NCBI GenBank assembly: GCA_963847945.1
Contig: CAWKBX010000009.1
Location: 1 to 64,000 of the forward strand
Length of the DNA stretch: 64,000 nt
Origin: JANMJD01 sp963847945
GTDB lineage: Bacteria > Actinomycetota > Acidimicrobiia > Acidimicrobiales > Ilumatobacteraceae
Direction: 5' to 3'
Shown: piece after piece, positions 28,888-38,802 of the stretch
How the letters are laid out: each line of letters starts with the position of its first letter
Numbering within the stretch: position 1 is the first letter of the stretch
The notes under the pieces: generated by a model
Told to the model about the DNA's origin: nothing
The model's input: the letters and a program-made list of their open reading frames with translations, nothing else
The model's database searches: none
Program-made: the position numbers and the translations under genes

Positions 28888-28916
28888 TTGCGGTTTCTTT
28901 ACGAAATCATTACAAT
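28888..28916 (+). promoter_or_regulatory. Probable sigma-70-type promoter of the CAP protein gene
   Basis: TTGCGG (28888-28893) and TACAAT (28911-28916) are 17 bases apart, in a locally AT-rich stretch. Transcription would begin near 28923, giving a leader of about 33 bases before ATG 28956, which has a GGAGG site at 28943-28949. Confidence 0.45.
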
Positions 28917-28955
28917 TGACACGGCGGTGCGGAAACCAAGTGCGGAGGTTCGGCG

Positions 28956-30653
28956 ATGAATCAGGTTCTTCAGCGGTCGATGAGGTTGCTCGCGACCACG
29001 GCCACGCTGGCGGGGGCGGTGGCCGGTTGGACGGCGGTTCGCCCCGCCGCCGCCGACGGGGCTGCGTCCCGATACGTCGCCGTCGGCCCCGCTCGGCTCG
29101 CCGATACCCGCATCGGAACCGGATTCACCCGACCGGCAACCTCGACGATCCGCGTGGTGGTAGCCGGACGCGACGGCGTGCCCGCCGCGGCCACGGCTGC
29201 CGTGCTCACCGTCACCGCCACCGGCACTGCCGGTCCCGGCTTCGTCACCGTCTACCCCGCCGGAACCACTCGACCGGCAACGTCGACCCTGAACTTCAAT
29301 GGTCGCGATTCGACCGTGGCAAACTCCACGATCATCCCCTTGGCCGGAGGCGGCATCGACATCTTCGCCTCGACCGGGACCCAGCTGATCATTGACGTGA
29401 CCGGGGCATTTGTCGCCTCCGGCTCCGTCGGCCCCGGGCGTCTGACCTTGCTCCCCGATGGCGCCGCACGGGCCGTCGATACCCGCTCGGCACTCCGAGT
29501 TGCCGCGGCAACCGCCCAGCGAGTGCCGCGGCCTCCATCGGTCCCGGCAGACGCCACGGCGATAGTCGCCAACGTCACGGTTGCCGACACCGACGGCATC
29601 GGGTTCTGGACTGCCTATCCGGCGGGCCGTCCCCGCCCCAACGCCTCGATCCTGAACAGCGACGCGCCGGGCCAGACCCGGGCCGCTCTGACGATCGTTG
29701 CGATGTCACCGGCCGGTATCGACGTTTACGGCTCGATCGGGGCCCATCTGATCGTCGACGTCATCGGCTACTTCACCGGAGCGTCATCGCCGGCGTCGGG
29801 TGACGGGCTCTTCGTCCCCCTCGATCCCACCCGCGCCCTCGACACCCGCCGGGGGGGCACGCTCGCCTCAGGCACCACGATCGAGGTTCCGGCCACTCGC
29901 CGAGGACTCGCCCAGGTGTTCAATCTGACGACGACTCAGGCCCGTGGACCGGGGTATGTCACGGCATTTCCGGCGGGCCACGACCGACCGGACACCTCGA
30001 ACGTCAACGCTCCCTCCGCCGGGATCGACGTAGCGAACCTGGCGATCACCGGGCTGTCGAACCGCGGGATCGGGTTGTATTCCGCCGTTGGAGAGCATCT
30101 CATCGTCGATGTGACCGGGTACTTCACGGGAACTCCCCTCGACGCACCCAACCCGCCGACGTCAAACCCACCCGTGCCTCCGACCAACCCACCGCCTTCC
30201 ACACCACCGCCACCGACCACGCCACCGCCGACGACAAACCCATCGAATCCAGGCTCGGGCACCTCCGGGGCTCGACTGCTGGCTGGATGCACCGAGATCA
30301 GCCTGGCCCGCACCAACGAAGTGCGCGCCGGAGTCGGCGTGGCCCCGGTCGCACCCGAGCCTGCACTTGCGCAGCGAGCCTGCGAGTGGTCGAAGCACAT
30401 GTACGACATCGACACCCTCGTCCACGGCGACGTCTCAACGGTTGTGCTGCCGTTTTCGGCATGCTCGGTCGGCGAGAACATCGCGGTGTCAAGCCGCCCG
30501 AATGACAACTCGTTGTTCGACCTGTGGCTCGGCTCCCCCGGCCACTACCGCAACATCATCGACTCGTCGTTCACCCACGTGGCGATCGTCTACTACACCG
30601 GTCCAAACGGTGGCACGTGGGGCACCATGCAGTTCGCTGGCCGTTGCAAGTAG
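28956..30653 (+). CDS. Secreted protein with three beta-repeats and a C-terminal CAP (SCP/PR1) domain
   Basis: Intact 565-residue exported protein. A signal peptide (residues 1-34, ending RPAAADG) is followed by three repeats of about 115 residues at roughly 38-150, 155-275 and 285-390, each with ADTR or VDTR/LDTR near its start, YPAG or FPAG in the middle, and LI(I/V)DV(T/I)G(Y/A)F at its end. A Pro/Thr linker (about 395-435) leads to a CAP domain with TNEVRAGVGVAPV, ACEWSKHM, HGDVST, SVGENIAV and SPGHYRNIID. The repeat type is common in actinobacterial surface proteins; CAP proteins are extracellular with varied roles. Repeats are similar but not identical. Confidence 0.85.
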   Translation: MNQVLQRSMRLLATTATLAGAVAGWTAVRPAAADGAASRYVAVGPARLADTRIGTGFTRPATSTIRVVVAGRDGVPAAATAAVLTVTATGTAGPGFVTVYPAGTTRPATSTLNFNGRDSTVANSTIIPLAGGGIDIFASTGTQLIIDVTGAFVASGSVGPGRLTLLPDGAARAVDTRSALRVAAATAQRVPRPPSVPADATAIVANVTVADTDGIGFWTAYPAGRPRPNASILNSDAPGQTRAALTIVAMSPAGIDVYGSIGAHLIVDVIGYFTGASSPASGDGLFVPLDPTRALDTRRGGTLASGTTIEVPATRRGLAQVFNLTTTQARGPGYVTAFPAGHDRPDTSNVNAPSAGIDVANLAITGLSNRGIGLYSAVGEHLIVDVTGYFTGTPLDAPNPPTSNPPVPPTNPPPSTPPPPTTPPPTTNPSNPGSGTSGARLLAGCTEISLARTNEVRAGVGVAPVAPEPALAQRACEWSKHMYDIDTLVHGDVSTVVLPFSACSVGENIAVSSRPNDNSLFDLWLGSPGHYRNIIDSSFTHVAIVYYTGPNGGTWGTMQFAGRCK

Positions 30654-30833
30654 CGCAGATCTACGACGCAGCGTTGCAGCTCGACCGGTCGGCTGCCTGA
30701 CCCGCGGTCCCGCCCGACATCTCGTAGGCGGCTTGTGACGACCGACCGGCGTTCCATCCGCAACAAACTGCTGGTCATCAGGCAAATCGTCCGGTGAGCG
30801 CACCGACGGCCGACTTTCGACATCATTCCTGCG

Positions 30834-31719
30834 GTGTACCGGCCGCGACAGCATTCGGTATTGGCCGCATCACTGATGGCGCTCACGGCTGGAATGGTGT
30901 GGAGCTTCGGCGGACTCACCGCTCGACTGGCCAAGGACACCGATGCCTGGCAGTACCTGGTGTGGCGCTCGGCTGGCGTGTTCGTCGTGATGGAACTGCT
31001 CAACCTGCGCAATCGCCGGGCTCCGCTCGATCACCACCGCCTTCGGCACCGGCAAGCGAATGCTGTTCGCCTGCGCGGCGCTGATGCTCGCCTCGGTGTG
31101 CTTTGTCTATGCGATCAAGAACACGTCGGCCGCCAACGCCGCCCTGCTCAGTTCGATCACCCCACTCCTCGCCGCAGTACTCGCCCGGGTGTTCATCGGC
31201 GAGCACCTCAGCCGGATCACGGTTGCGGCGATCGGAGTAGCGTTCATCGGCCTGTTCGTGATGGTCACCGGCTCGGGAACCGGGGGCGGCAACAACTCGA
31301 TGGCCGGCAACATCGCCGCCATGGTGTCGGCGCTCGGCTTCGCAGGCTACATGGTCACCATCCGATCTTCGGCCGACCGCGACTGGGGACCGGTCCTGCC
31401 CGGCTACGCGATCATGACCGTGCTGATGTGCGGCGCGGTCACGGTGATCAACGGAAAGCCGCTGTTCCCTTCCGTCCACGACGTCGGCCTCGCCGTGCTC
31501 CACGGAGGCGTGTTCATCGTCATCGGCACGCTGTTGTTCAACGCCGGCAGCCGCCAGGTTCCCGCGGCGGCGATGGCCGTCTTCAGTCAGACCGAGACGG
31601 TGTTCGTGCCGATCTGGGTGTTCCTCGCCCTCGGCGAACGTCCCGCGGCGACCACGATCATCGGCGGGTTGATCATCCTGACCGCCGTCGTCGGGAAAGC
31701 CCTCCTCGAACGCCGCTAG
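30834..31719 (+). CDS. EamA/DMT family transporter, one frameshift
   Basis: Second DMT-type exporter in the window. The first half runs in one frame (LAASLMALTAGMVWSFGGLTARL, then WRSAGVFVVMELLNLRNR) and switches near 31030 into the frame with LFACAALMLASVCFVYAIKNTSAANAALLSSITPLLAAVLARVFIGEHL. The second repeat ends IIGGLIILTAVVGKALLERR. Rejoined, it has ten helices, 295 residues. GTG 30834. The TlpA-like gene follows within a few bases. Substrate unknown. Confidence 0.8.
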
Positions 31720-31729
31720 CGTGAGGTCG

Positions 31730-32313
31730 ATGCCTCGCCGCCGTCCGCTCATGATCGTGTTGGCGATCACCCTGGTCGTCAGCATCTTCGGTGGCTGGGC
31801 GCTGAGCAGGTCGAATGACAATCGGCTTGACGTCGAACTCGACACCCCCGGCACCTACGATGCCCCAGGTGGCGGCATCCCTACCGCCCCCGCCATCCAG
31901 GGCGACCTACTCCCCGACGTCACCGTCAAGACCCTGACCGGCGACGACGTAACGCTGCGGTCGCTCGTCGGACAACCGATGGTGATCAACGTGTGGTACT
32001 CGTCATGTGTCCCGTGCGCGAAAGAACTGCCGGCCTTCGGGTCCGTCCATCGGGTGCTCGGTGACCAGGTGCGGTTCGTCGGGCTGAACACCCAAGACAA
32101 CGCGGCCAAGGCCGAGCAGTTCGCCCGCGAGTGCCGGGGCTGACTACGAAATTCTCCTCGACCAGGGCTCCGCGTGTTTCAGCAACCCTGCAACTTGGCG
32201 TCTTCCCCGCAACGCTGTTGGTCGACGCCGCCGGCCAGATCGTCGAGCTTCACCAGGGTCCGCTGTCGGCCGACGCGTTACGCCGGTTGATCACCGAGAA
32301 TTTGGGCATTTGA
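31730..32313 (+). CDS. TlpA/ResA-like membrane-tethered thioredoxin, two frame breaks
   Basis: Periplasm-side thiol-disulfide protein: an N-terminal helix (IVLAITLVVSIFGGWAL), then the fold with VWYSSCVPCAKELPAF (CxxC). The frame breaks near 32138 and 32195; the missing middle reads ADYEILLDQGSACFSN, and the end VFPATLLVDAAGQIVELHQGPL has the cis-Pro loop FPATLL. The stop overlaps the CcdA start (TGATG). The pair is expected to pass electrons to reduce apocytochrome c or other exported proteins, needed for the heme-c domain of CtaC at 45227-46459. Confidence 0.82.
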
Positions 32314-33200
32314 TGTTCGCCGCGATCGTCAACGGCAACTTCGCGTACGCCTTCGGGGCCGGGATGCTGGCCACGGTCAACCCATGCGGGTTCGTGCTGC
32401 TGCCCACCTACCTGACCTACTTTCTCGGTGTCGAAGGGGCTCGACCCGGTAGCCAACGAGCGAGCATCAGCCGAGCGCTGGTCGTCAGCGCTGCAGTGTC
32501 TCTCGGGTTCTTCAGCGTCTTTCTAGTGATCGGGCTGGTCACCCGCTGGGGTTTCACCTGGATCACCGATTCGGCAAGCGGCTGGCTGTCATTGGCCATC
32601 GGCGTGATGTTGCTCGTCTTCGGCATCGTCACGATGTTCGGCATCCATCTGCCGGTCCTCACCCCGAAACTCGACGCCGGACGCCGCAGTCAGTCGCTGA
32701 GGTCGATGTTCGTCTACGGCGTCGCCTATGCGGTCGCCTCGATCGGGTGCACGCTGCCGGCCTTTGCCGGCGCGGTGCTCGGGCAGGTGAAGGTGTCGGG
32801 CTATGTCGGCGGGGTTCTCAGCGTCGCCATCTACGGGCTCGGGATGGCGGTGGTGCTCAGTGCATTGACCGTCAGCCTGGCGCTGGCCCGGTCGGGGCTG
32901 CTCGTGATCTTGCGGCGGGCGATGGCCCGCATCGACCTGTTCTCCGGGGCGATTCTCGTGCTCGCCGGCATCTATTTGCTGCTCTACGGCTGGGTGGCGA
33001 TCGATCCAATCAACCACGATGTCGGCATCGTCAACACGGTCGAGAACTGGCAGTCAACGATGCAGAACTGGGTGACCCAGCACCGCGGTCTGCTCGGCTG
33101 GATCGCCGGCCTCGTGACCCTGGCCGCCATCGGGTTTGCCGTCGGACGAACGCGGCGCCCGGTCCGCACCCCACATGCCGATCCGCAACCGATCGCGTAG
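32313..33200 (+). CDS. ccdA: CcdA-type thiol-disulfide membrane transporter
   Basis: A six- to seven-helix DsbD/CcdA membrane protein, about 295 residues, moving reducing power across the membrane. The paired Cys are in VNPCGFVLLP (helix 1) and SIGCTLPAF (helix 4). The C-terminal extension past the last helix is longer than in minimal CcdA. ATG 32313 overlaps the TlpA-like stop; a TTG at 32310 is in frame just before it. Works with the thioredoxin-like partner in cytochrome c maturation. Confidence 0.9.
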   Translation: MFAAIVNGNFAYAFGAGMLATVNPCGFVLLPTYLTYFLGVEGARPGSQRASISRALVVSAAVSLGFFSVFLVIGLVTRWGFTWITDSASGWLSLAIGVMLLVFGIVTMFGIHLPVLTPKLDAGRRSQSLRSMFVYGVAYAVASIGCTLPAFAGAVLGQVKVSGYVGGVLSVAIYGLGMAVVLSALTVSLALARSGLLVILRRAMARIDLFSGAILVLAGIYLLLYGWVAIDPINHDVGIVNTVENWQSTMQNWVTQHRGLLGWIAGLVTLAAIGFAVGRTRRPVRTPHADPQPIA

Positions 33201-33211
33201 CATCGTCGGGC

Positions 33212-33841
33212 GTGGGAATCTTCGCCGATTTACTCGCTCATCACGGGGTGGACGAGGTCTGTGAACTCCGCAGCAGCTTCGGGTTCATGGCCTACCACGG
33301 CGGTTCGCTGGAGGAGGCCACCGACGTCATCGCCGGCCGCGCCGCGGCGGCGTGCGGGGCGTCGTACTACGGCGTGCATCAACCCGCCGATCTGCAATGG
33401 CACATCCCGTCGATCAAGGTGACGGCGGCAGACTCCCCGGCGCTGACCCGGTTTCTCGACCACGTCGACGTCGTGATCACGATCCACGGGTTCGGACGCG
33501 AGCACTTCTTCACCAGCCTGTTGCTCGGTGGTCGCAATCGGCACCTCGCCGACCACGTTGCATCGCACGTCCGCGCCGCCCTCCCCGTCTACGACATCGT
33601 CACCGACCTCGATCGGATCCCGGTCGAGTTACGCGGCCAACACGCCGACAACCCGGTCAACCTGCCCCGCCACGCCGGTGTTCAAATCGAACTCCCGCCA
33701 CGAGTTCGCGGGTCAAGCCCGTTGTGGTGGGATTGGGAGGGGCCCGAGCCCACCCCGCATACAACCGCCTTGATCGACGCGCTGGCTCGCGCCGCTTCGA
33801 CCTGGGCCCAAGCCGAGCCGACTACTCGGCCGGCGGGTTGA
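33212..33841 (+). CDS. Poly-gamma-glutamate hydrolase-like protein
   Basis: About 209 residues with MAYHGGSLEEATDVIA, resembling the zinc-hydrolase core of phage/Bacillus poly-gamma-glutamate hydrolases (HGGxIE..T), then GVHQPAD, VITIHGFG, LGGRN and NPVNLPRHAGVQIELPP. The GTG 33212 is used; the same frame continues upstream across ccdA but without conserved features. Function as a peptidase acting on gamma-linked glutamate is a family inference. It ends three bases before the oppositely oriented DUF4012 gene. Confidence 0.65.
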   Translation: MGIFADLLAHHGVDEVCELRSSFGFMAYHGGSLEEATDVIAGRAAAACGASYYGVHQPADLQWHIPSIKVTAADSPALTRFLDHVDVVITIHGFGREHFFTSLLLGGRNRHLADHVASHVRAALPVYDIVTDLDRIPVELRGQHADNPVNLPRHAGVQIELPPRVRGSSPLWWDWEGPEPTPHTTALIDALARAASTWAQAEPTTRPAG

Positions 33842-33844
33842 CCA

Positions 33845-36119
33845 TCACGATTTGTCGCGTCGAGCCTCAGCCTCGAGCCACTGCACCATTTCGACGCCGC
33901 CCGACCCCGTGACGGCCACGTCGGCCAACGTCGGAAGCACCGATGGCTGCGGACGCCAGACCAGCTCGTAACCGTTCGGGCCGATGCTCCCGAACATTTC
34001 GATCTCGATCGTGCGGGTCTTGCCCGGCGGAATCGCGATGAACGCGGAGCTGACGATCCAGCCCTGCTCGCCGGATACCTCCATGGCGATCGGCTGGCCA
34101 TCGAGCTGAGCCGAGCTGACCGGAAACGCCGTGTACATCGACAGATAGGTGCGGTTGGTCCCCGGCGGGTCCTCGGTCTGGTTGCCGATCACATAGCTGG
34201 CCAGACCTTCTGCGGGCGCCAAGTTCTGCAACATCACCGTTGCGGTCGCCTTGAAGACTCCCCGGGGCGAATCAACCGATGCCCGGTACTTCACCGACCG
34301 CAGCAGATAGGCGTCGATCTTGTTCGCCGACGCGTTGTTGACGACCACGCTGATCCCGTCGCGACCGGCCAGCTCCGGCAATCGTCCCGAGACCCCGACC
34401 CGCTCGTAGACCGCTTGTTCCCCAGGGTGTTTCGACCACAGCATCATCCCGTCACGAGCCAGGATCGGGCCCATCAACCGCGACAGTTTCCACGGTCCCG
34501 GCAGGTCGCCTCCGAGTAGGCCGTCCATCACGCTACGGGCCAACACTTCGAGCGCATCGATGCGCCCGTCCTTGGCCTCGATCTCGTACTGTGCTCGCAC
34601 GATGTAGTCCTCGGCTTCGGCGGCCGTCAGCGGGGTGGCCCGGGTCGGGATCACAATCGGACCGGTCAGCTCCATCAGCGCCGCCATCGCCGATGGATCC
34701 AGCATGATCACCCCGTCGATCTCCGACCCGCCACTTTGGGGATACAGCTGGGCGATGATCGGGGCGACCGACGGGAGGTCGGGCGACATCGTGATGTTCG
34801 ACCAGATATCGGGCGAGACCGTTCTGGTGTCGGGCTCGTCAAAGCCGAAGTCCCCGTAGCGGGCGGCGAACTCGCGGGGCAGATCGAGCTTCCACGCGGT
34901 CGGATCGACCGCGCCGTTGCGCAGATCAGCGACGCGACCGAAGGCAGTCATCTCGACGTTGCCATGGTCGGCGGTGATCTCGGCGTAGTTACCCATGAAG
35001 CCGCCGAGACCTCGGGCCTCGGCGGGGGTGATGAAGCCGACGAAGTACTTGCGCGGGCCACTCGCCCCGAGCATGTCAGGCAGCTCGGCCACGAGGGCCC
35101 GCAGATTCACGGCGGCCTCATGCGAACGATCCACCTCGGCATGCAACCCGTGCAGGGCACGCTGTAACGGACCGACCAGCCACGACGACTCGACGGACGT
35201 CAAGAGCTGATCGAACTCGACGAGGGAGTGTTCCAACCGGGCGATCGGTTCGCTCACCGTCTGCAGCCGGTCCATGTCGAGCTGCCCCGCCGAGACGTTG
35301 AGTGCCGTCGGATCGATCTGTTTGAGGACCACCGACAGATCGTTGGACAGCCGAGCGGCACCCGCCGACAATCGAGCGACGCTGTCGTGGTGTTGAGCAA
35401 CGACGGGCAGCAATCGGCTCGGCTGCGTCCATGGCTGATCGAGTTCGCGAGCGATCCGGTCGAAGATTCGCGACGCGGCGTCGAACTCCCCCGATGCCTC
35501 GTCCGCGTCGCCAGCCTCGAGGGCCCGAAACGCCCGCCTGATCGTCGAGTTCGCATCCTCCAGCGATGGCTTCGCCGACGCCGACGAAGCCGCCAATCCG
35601 ATCAAAGCCAGGACCGTTGCCGACGCGATCAAACCGAGCGTGGCGCGGGCTCGATGCCGTCCGATCGCCGACCAACCGGTGGCGGCCGCGGCTGCGACCA
35701 CGCACGCGGCGATTAACGCCACCGCCGCCGTCGTTCCGAACCACCGTCCCGCAGCCATTCTCGCCAGGGCCTGCATGCCAAATCCTGCAGCCACCATCGA
35801 GTAGATCGCGTGCTCGACCGCGCCCGACCCCCAGGCTGATCGCAGCAACGAAGCCGACAAGGCCGGCGCCGATTCCGATCGGCGAACCAGCAGCGACCGC
35901 GCCGAGTGCTCCGACGGCGGCCAACGACCACCAAGGGGCTTGACGCGCCGCGGCCAACCACCCGACGCCAAGCGCGATAACTAAGCAGATATCGATTCCC
36001 CGATGGCCGGTCGGTGCCAGGCCGCGTTGGGCGAGCGCGGCGGCATTGACCAGGTGGGCAAGCACCTGGACGGGTGGTGACACCGCGGTGGTGACCTTCA
36101 GATTTCTCACGGCCCGCAT
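33845..36119 (-). CDS. DUF4012 membrane protein, one frameshift
   Basis: Large protein of about 755 residues. Five or more N-terminal helices lie in two frames that join near 35828 at a C5 run (AAISLGVG to GAVEHAIYSMV). A helical coiled region (about residues 170-330) leads to the DUF4012 domain: RKYFVGFITPAEARGLGGFMGNYAEIT, then EIDGVIMLDPSAMAALMELTGPI and a C-terminal beta region with WRPQPSVLP. DUF4012 proteins are common next to polysaccharide export genes in actinobacteria; function unknown. Its start at ATG 36119 faces the Wzz/CpsD-like gene divergently. Confidence 0.82.
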
Positions 36120-36265
36120 ACGGGGCCACCCTAGCTACCACTCGCCGCGGCATTCATCGGCCGTTCGGACCAATATCTGTGATCGTCAGCGTTTGACAGA
36201 CCGATTCGAGCCATACTCTGCGAGCGGCTGGCGGGCGCGACAATCTGGAAAGCGAGGACGACACG

Positions 36266-37972
36266 GTGAACGCCACCGAACGAAACGGAGCGATGAGTTC
36301 GATCACGCGAGCGCTGAAAGCTCGACGCGGATACCTCATCGCCGGCGCCCTGTTTGGTGCGTTAGCCGGCGTGACCATCTCGTTTTTCCTCGCCACCACG
36401 TACTCGGCCCAGGTCGATGTGGTGATCAGCCCGCTCACCGGAGGCGCTACAACACCCTCCGATCAGGCGATGCAGTTGGCCGATCAAGCCGTCGAATCCC
36501 CGGAGATCCGTGATGCGGTGCGAGTACAACTCGGGTTGATTTCAGCGCCCTCTCCCGTCCACTTCTCGTCGAATGCACCCCTCACTGCCACTCTGCGGGT
36601 GGAAGACGACGATCCCGCACGCGCGGTCCAACTGGTCGCCGCCTACGTCGCCGCCGGCGACGCCGCGTTGCAGTCGTCCTCCGGTCTGTCGATGCGGATG
36701 ATCGGTAGCCCCACGCGTCCGGTCGATCCATCGAGCCCTTCCCCTGCCCGCAACGCCGCGATCGGACTGCTCGCCGGGCTGCTTCTGGGCTCTGTCGTCG
36801 CCCTGCGTCGGGAATCTCGTGACGACGCAGTCCGGCCCGGCGTCGACCTCGAGGGCCTGACCGGTCTCCCGGTCCTCGCTCGCATCCCGCAGATCCCCGC
36901 AGGCGAGGAGGGCGGGCCGATCTCGACCCGGGCGAACCGATGTGACGACTCCTTCAAGTCCCTCGCCCTTGGCCTCGAGCGACTCGACGCCGACCGTCCG
37001 TTGCGGTCCGTTCAAGTCGTCGGACCGGAGATCGGCTGCGGTGCGAGCACGGTCGCCTGCGGACTGGCGATTGCGACGGGCATCGCCGGTCGAGACGTCG
37101 TCCTGATCGACGGCGATCTCCGCGACCCGGCGTTGCACACGATCCTTCGGCTGCCCGGAAAACCTGGCCTCCTGAACGTGGCGTCGATGTCGGCGGCGAG
37201 TGTGATGGTCCATTCGGTGAGCCGCCGTCTTGAAGTCGTGACGGCGGGCGGCACCGCCCCGGTGCCAGCTGACTTCCTGGCATCGCACGCCGTCGGAGAG
37301 TTCGTCTCGTTCGCCACCGAGAACGGCGAGTTTGCCGTGATCGATACCCACCCGATCGTCCCCCGTCGCGATGCCCTCGGAGCGGTGCGCCATGTCGACG
37401 GCGTGATCATCGTCGTACGATCCGGACGCACCTCGATTGCCAAGCTGACCCGAACGGTCGACGCGATCATCGGTGCCGGGGGCAGGCCAATCGGCATCGT
37501 GCTCAACCAAGTCGGACGGCGGTCATACCGTGGAGCGCGGCTGAGCGATCACCGCGGCCCGCCGATCGTAGGGGCCGATCGCCCTTCGGTCGAACCGGCA
37601 GGCGGGCGGCGCGATGATCGTGACAACGCAACAAGTCCACCGGCTGGGTCAGGTATCCCGGCACCCGTTCAGTTCGCACCCCCAACGGTCGGGTCCCCAC
37701 CTCCACCCCCACCGCCGGTCCTACTACCGGCTCCGACGGTGCTTGCTGTCGAGCATCCGGTGGGAGCGAGCGACGAGCCGCTGGCCGCCTCGGTAACGGC
37801 CGGTCTGACGGTGGAGATGACAGGCCCAAGCCCGACTGACCCGACGGGCGGCGCCACACCCGGCGTTCCAGAGCGGCCGCGGAAGCCAACGACCCCTCCC
37901 CCGCCGCCGCCACCGGCCGCGCTCCAGCCTCGGCCAATTGTCCCACCTCCACCTCCCTCTGCACCACGTTGA
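36266..37972 (+). CDS. Wzz/CpsD-like chain-length protein with non-canonical Walker A and Pro-rich tail
   Basis: A 568-residue protein. Helices at about 20-45 and 150-172 bracket a short Wzz-like periplasmic region. The cytoplasmic part has the tyrosine-kinase/ParA-like fold: VVGPEIGCGASTVACGLA in place of the Walker A loop, with Ala where Lys is needed, then VVLIDGDLRDPALH (Walker A') and VIDTHP. The C-terminal 120 residues are Pro/Thr-rich with poly-Pro runs and no Tyr cluster. So it may bind but probably not hydrolyse ATP normally, and lacks phosphoacceptor tyrosines. GTG 36266. Neighbours fit polysaccharide control. Confidence 0.75.
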   Translation: MNATERNGAMSSITRALKARRGYLIAGALFGALAGVTISFFLATTYSAQVDVVISPLTGGATTPSDQAMQLADQAVESPEIRDAVRVQLGLISAPSPVHFSSNAPLTATLRVEDDDPARAVQLVAAYVAAGDAALQSSSGLSMRMIGSPTRPVDPSSPSPARNAAIGLLAGLLLGSVVALRRESRDDAVRPGVDLEGLTGLPVLARIPQIPAGEEGGPISTRANRCDDSFKSLALGLERLDADRPLRSVQVVGPEIGCGASTVACGLAIATGIAGRDVVLIDGDLRDPALHTILRLPGKPGLLNVASMSAASVMVHSVSRRLEVVTAGGTAPVPADFLASHAVGEFVSFATENGEFAVIDTHPIVPRRDALGAVRHVDGVIIVVRSGRTSIAKLTRTVDAIIGAGGRPIGIVLNQVGRRSYRGARLSDHRGPPIVGADRPSVEPAGGRRDDRDNATSPPAGSGIPAPVQFAPPTVGSPPPPPPPVLLPAPTVLAVEHPVGASDEPLAASVTAGLTVEMTGPSPTDPTGGATPGVPERPRKPTTPPPPPPPAALQPRPIVPPPPPSAPR

Positions 37973-38139
37973 GTGGGAGTTTCGGCGGTTCAGGTCTTGA
38001 GTTCACCAGATGATGTCAGCTGCACCTGTTGAGTGACTGATCCTTTTGACACGGGCCGTGATCCTACTGTTCGTGATACCTTGTCACCTGACGTGCGATC
38101 TGGGCGGTGTGTCAGGCGATCGCGGAAAGGGTTCCTCAA

Positions 38140-38652
38140 GTGCGGCGGTTCAGTTCACTCCTCTTGGTTGTTGTCTCCACCTTTCTGACGATGGCGGCGT
38201 CTCCGCCGGCGTATCCACCGACGAAGCCCACAGTGGGTGTCATCAGCGGCGTGCTGACGACCTGTGGTTCGGTCGAGGTCGGCGTCAGTGGGTTCACCGC
38301 TGGCGAGACCGTGCAGATCTCTCTCGGCGCGATCAACGCCCCGCTCGTCGTGAGCGCCGATGGCTCGGGGACCGTCACGCTGGCCGTTCCGACGACGATC
38401 GGCAGCTATACGTTGACCGCGACTGGGGCGACCAGCGGTCTGAGCACGACCTCATCGGTGACGTTGACGGCCTGCGCCGTCGACCCGGCGGTACCGGTGA
38501 CGACGGCCGTTCAAAGCCAGGCAGGCGCAAATCGCCCGCTGCCGGTGTCGGGGTCGAACGTCTCGACCCCCACCCGGGTCGGACTCGCCGCCGTTGCCGT
38601 CGGCATTGCGTTGGCCGCGGTCAGTTACCGACGGAAGCGCTACACGCACTAA
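38140..38652 (+). CDS. Small secreted protein with LPxxG-type sorting tail (first of pair)
   Basis: About 170 residues: signal peptide (SSLLLVVVSTFLTMAAS), an Ig-like beta domain with TTCGSVEVGVSGFTAGETVQI, then LPVSGSNV, a hydrophobic helix (VGLAAVAVGIALAAVSY) and the basic end RRKRYTH. This layout is that of sortase substrates, with LPVSG as a variant of LPxTG. GTG 38140 has GGAAAGG upstream. The second paralogue follows 150 bp on. No sortase gene is in view. Confidence 0.7.
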   Translation: MRRFSSLLLVVVSTFLTMAASPPAYPPTKPTVGVISGVLTTCGSVEVGVSGFTAGETVQISLGAINAPLVVSADGSGTVTLAVPTTIGSYTLTATGATSGLSTTSSVTLTACAVDPAVPVTTAVQSQAGANRPLPVSGSNVSTPTRVGLAAVAVGIALAAVSYRRKRYTH

Positions 38653-38759
38653 CACCGCGTTCGAGTGCCATGTCGAGCGTTTGGTGGGTCGTTTGCCTCA
38701 TCGCCACGCCCCACAGGCAACAACGCATCATCAAATCCTCAACGGCCCGTCGATGTAGT

Positions 38760-38784
38760 GGTCGCTCGATTGCGGTGAGCGACC
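38760..38784 (+). promoter_or_regulatory. 8-bp stem-loop in leader of second surface gene
   Basis: GGTCGCTC (38760-38767) pairs with GAGCGACC (38777-38784) across a nine-base loop, ending 18 bases before the ATG at 38803 and right before the AGAGAAGG ribosome site. Could affect translation or be an operator; no more can be said. Confidence 0.35.
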
Positions 38785-38802
38785 CCGAGAGAAGGCGGGG
38801 CG

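Noticed and set aside
38046..38074. TTGACA promoter before the first surface gene
   Set aside because: A good -35 hexamer but no acceptable -10 at 16-18 bases, so no promoter is called.
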